A stretch of 64,000 bases of DNA from Microbacterium sp. zg-Y625. Lineage in GTDB: Bacteria > Actinomycetota > Actinomycetes > Actinomycetales > Microbacteriaceae. Below are positions 63,104 to 64,000 of this stretch, piece after piece; the first letter of the stretch is position 1; each line of letters opens with the position of its first letter. The stretch covers positions 310,001-374,000 of the forward strand of contig NZ_CP126740.1 of assembly GCF_030246925.1 (NCBI RefSeq). The letters are read 5' to 3'. Made by a program: the position numbers and the translations under genes. The notes under the pieces were generated by a model, which made no database searches, was not told where the DNA came from, and saw only the letters and a program-made list of their open reading frames with translations.

Positions 63104-64000
63104 ATGGCCGAGAACGCCGTCCCGGCTGGGGCCGCCGGGAACGCCTCACCGCTCGCGCCGCCCGGCGGCATGCGCGTGTTCGTGCAGGTGCTCGTCAACA
63201 CCGCGGTGGCGAACATCACGACGAGCTTCCTCTGGTTCGCGCTGGTCTTCTGGGCCTACCTCGAGACCCGGTCGGTGCTGGCGACCGGCCTCATCGGCGG
63301 CGCGTACATGCTCTTCGTCGCGGCGCTCTCCATCCCCTTCGGAACCCTCGTCGACCGGCACCGCAAGCACCGCGTCATGATCGGCTCGAGCCTCGTGACC
63401 CTCACCGCGTTCATCGTCGCCGGCATCCTGTATCTGCTCTTCCCCGAATCCACCCTCATCGACCTCGGCAGGCCCTGGTTCTGGGTGTTCTCGGCGATCG
63501 TGCTGTTCGGCGGCGTCATCGAGAACATGCGCAACATCGCGCTGTCGACGACGGTGACCCTGCTCGTGCCCACCGAGCGGCACGCGAACGCCAACGGCAT
63601 GGTCGGCACGGTGCAGGGGATCGCGTTCATCGTGACGAGCGTCTTCTCGGGTCTGTCGATCGGCCTGCTCGGCATGGGGTGGACGATCCTCCTCGCCATC
63701 GCGGTCACCGCCGCGGCCCTGGTGCACCTGGTTTTCCTGCGCATCCCGGAGAACGAGCCCGCCCCCGTCGACGGCCACGCGCCGAAGGTCGATCTGCGCG
63801 GCAGCATCGCCGCGATCGCGGGGGTGCCAGGCTTGTTCGCCCTCATCCTCTTCTCGACGTTCAACAACCTCATCGGCGGCGTCTACATGGCGCTGATGGA
63901 CCCGTACGGCCTCACGCTCTTCCCCGTGGAGGTGTGGGGCGTCGTGCTCGGGGTGAGCTCCGTCGGGTTCATCCTGGGCGGCATCGTCATCGCCGCGCGC
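63104..64000 (+). CDS. MFS transporter, partial at the window end
   Basis: The first 299 residues of an MFS protein that continues beyond the window. Helix 1 is in FVQVLVNTAVANITTSFLWF. The cytoplasmic loop after helix 2 is PFGTLVDRHRKHRVMIGSSL, the motif A equivalent of MefA/EntS-like exporters. TLLVPTERHANANGMVGTVQ follows. About eight helices are visible. TACCCT (63091-63096) is 7 nt before the ATG, implying a leaderless or nearly leaderless message. Substrate unknown; drug or siderophore efflux by family. Confidence 0.85.
   Translation, partial: MAENAVPAGAAGNASPLAPPGGMRVFVQVLVNTAVANITTSFLWFALVFWAYLETRSVLATGLIGGAYMLFVAALSIPFGTLVDRHRKHRVMIGSSLVTLTAFIVAGILYLLFPESTLIDLGRPWFWVFSAIVLFGGVIENMRNIALSTTVTLLVPTERHANANGMVGTVQGIAFIVTSVFSGLSIGLLGMGWTILLAIAVTAAALVHLVFLRIPENEPAPVDGHAPKVDLRGSIAAIAGVPGLFALILFSTFNNLIGGVYMALMDPYGLTLFPVEVWGVVLGVSSVGFILGGIVIAAR

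Overview
The window is high-GC (about 70 percent) actinobacterial chromosome. Dense, often overlapping genes, many leaderless GTG/ATG starts, the gene content and the style of the proteins all point to Microbacteriaceae, most probably Microbacterium; this is inferred from style, as no rRNA or tRNA gene is present to fix it. There is no phage, transposase or CRISPR array.

Layout. 1-14 kb: membrane and regulatory genes (YhgE/Pip, thiolase, YaeQ, an 811-aa LuxR regulator, TetR with a DUF899 partner, an AGCS symporter, MMPL with MarR), ending in a cluster of three paralogous approximately 110-aa proteins (DUF7882 type). 14-17 kb: coaBC, an NRDE protein and a ROK regulator. 17-28.4 kb: a xylan locus with a 1414-aa cell-surface CE4 deacetylase-GH10 xylanase, a second GH10 xylanase ending in a WxL-like domain, a DUF916-type membrane protein of the WxL system, then xylA and xylB. 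28.5-37 kb: a small alarmone synthetase, two uncharacterised genes, and the trehalose operon glgX-treY-treZ. 37-50.7 kb: housekeeping and small enzymes, including lhr-nei, a short GreA-like factor and an ABC-F ATPase with a possible leader-peptide attenuator.

50.8-61.1 kb is a sugar-catabolic region in two adjacent transcription units. The first encodes a DAK-family kinase, an RpiB-type isomerase, a TIM-type isomerase and a GntR regulator. This set matches the L-erythrulose to D-erythrose-4-phosphate route. The second encodes a TIM-barrel isomerase-like protein, a 3HCDH-type dehydrogenase, an SDR, a 33-aa membrane peptide, an ACS-family MFS transporter, a LtnD-like dehydrogenase and a DUF1537 acid-sugar kinase. 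A shared 16-nt box containing the -10 element precedes both units. Together with the xylan locus this suggests a plant-cell-wall sugar and sugar-acid lifestyle. The window closes with a GNAT protein, a threonine aldolase and a truncated MFS gene.

Structures not explained by genes include: four copies of an 85-86-nt element with GTGCACAACGTCG/CGACGTTGTGCAC ends, one of them lying in frame inside the ABC-F gene; a different 67-nt inverted-repeat element; a strongly over-represented heptamer GGATGCC; and a repeated promoter layout in which a TAnnnT -10 box sits 6-8 nt before the start codon.
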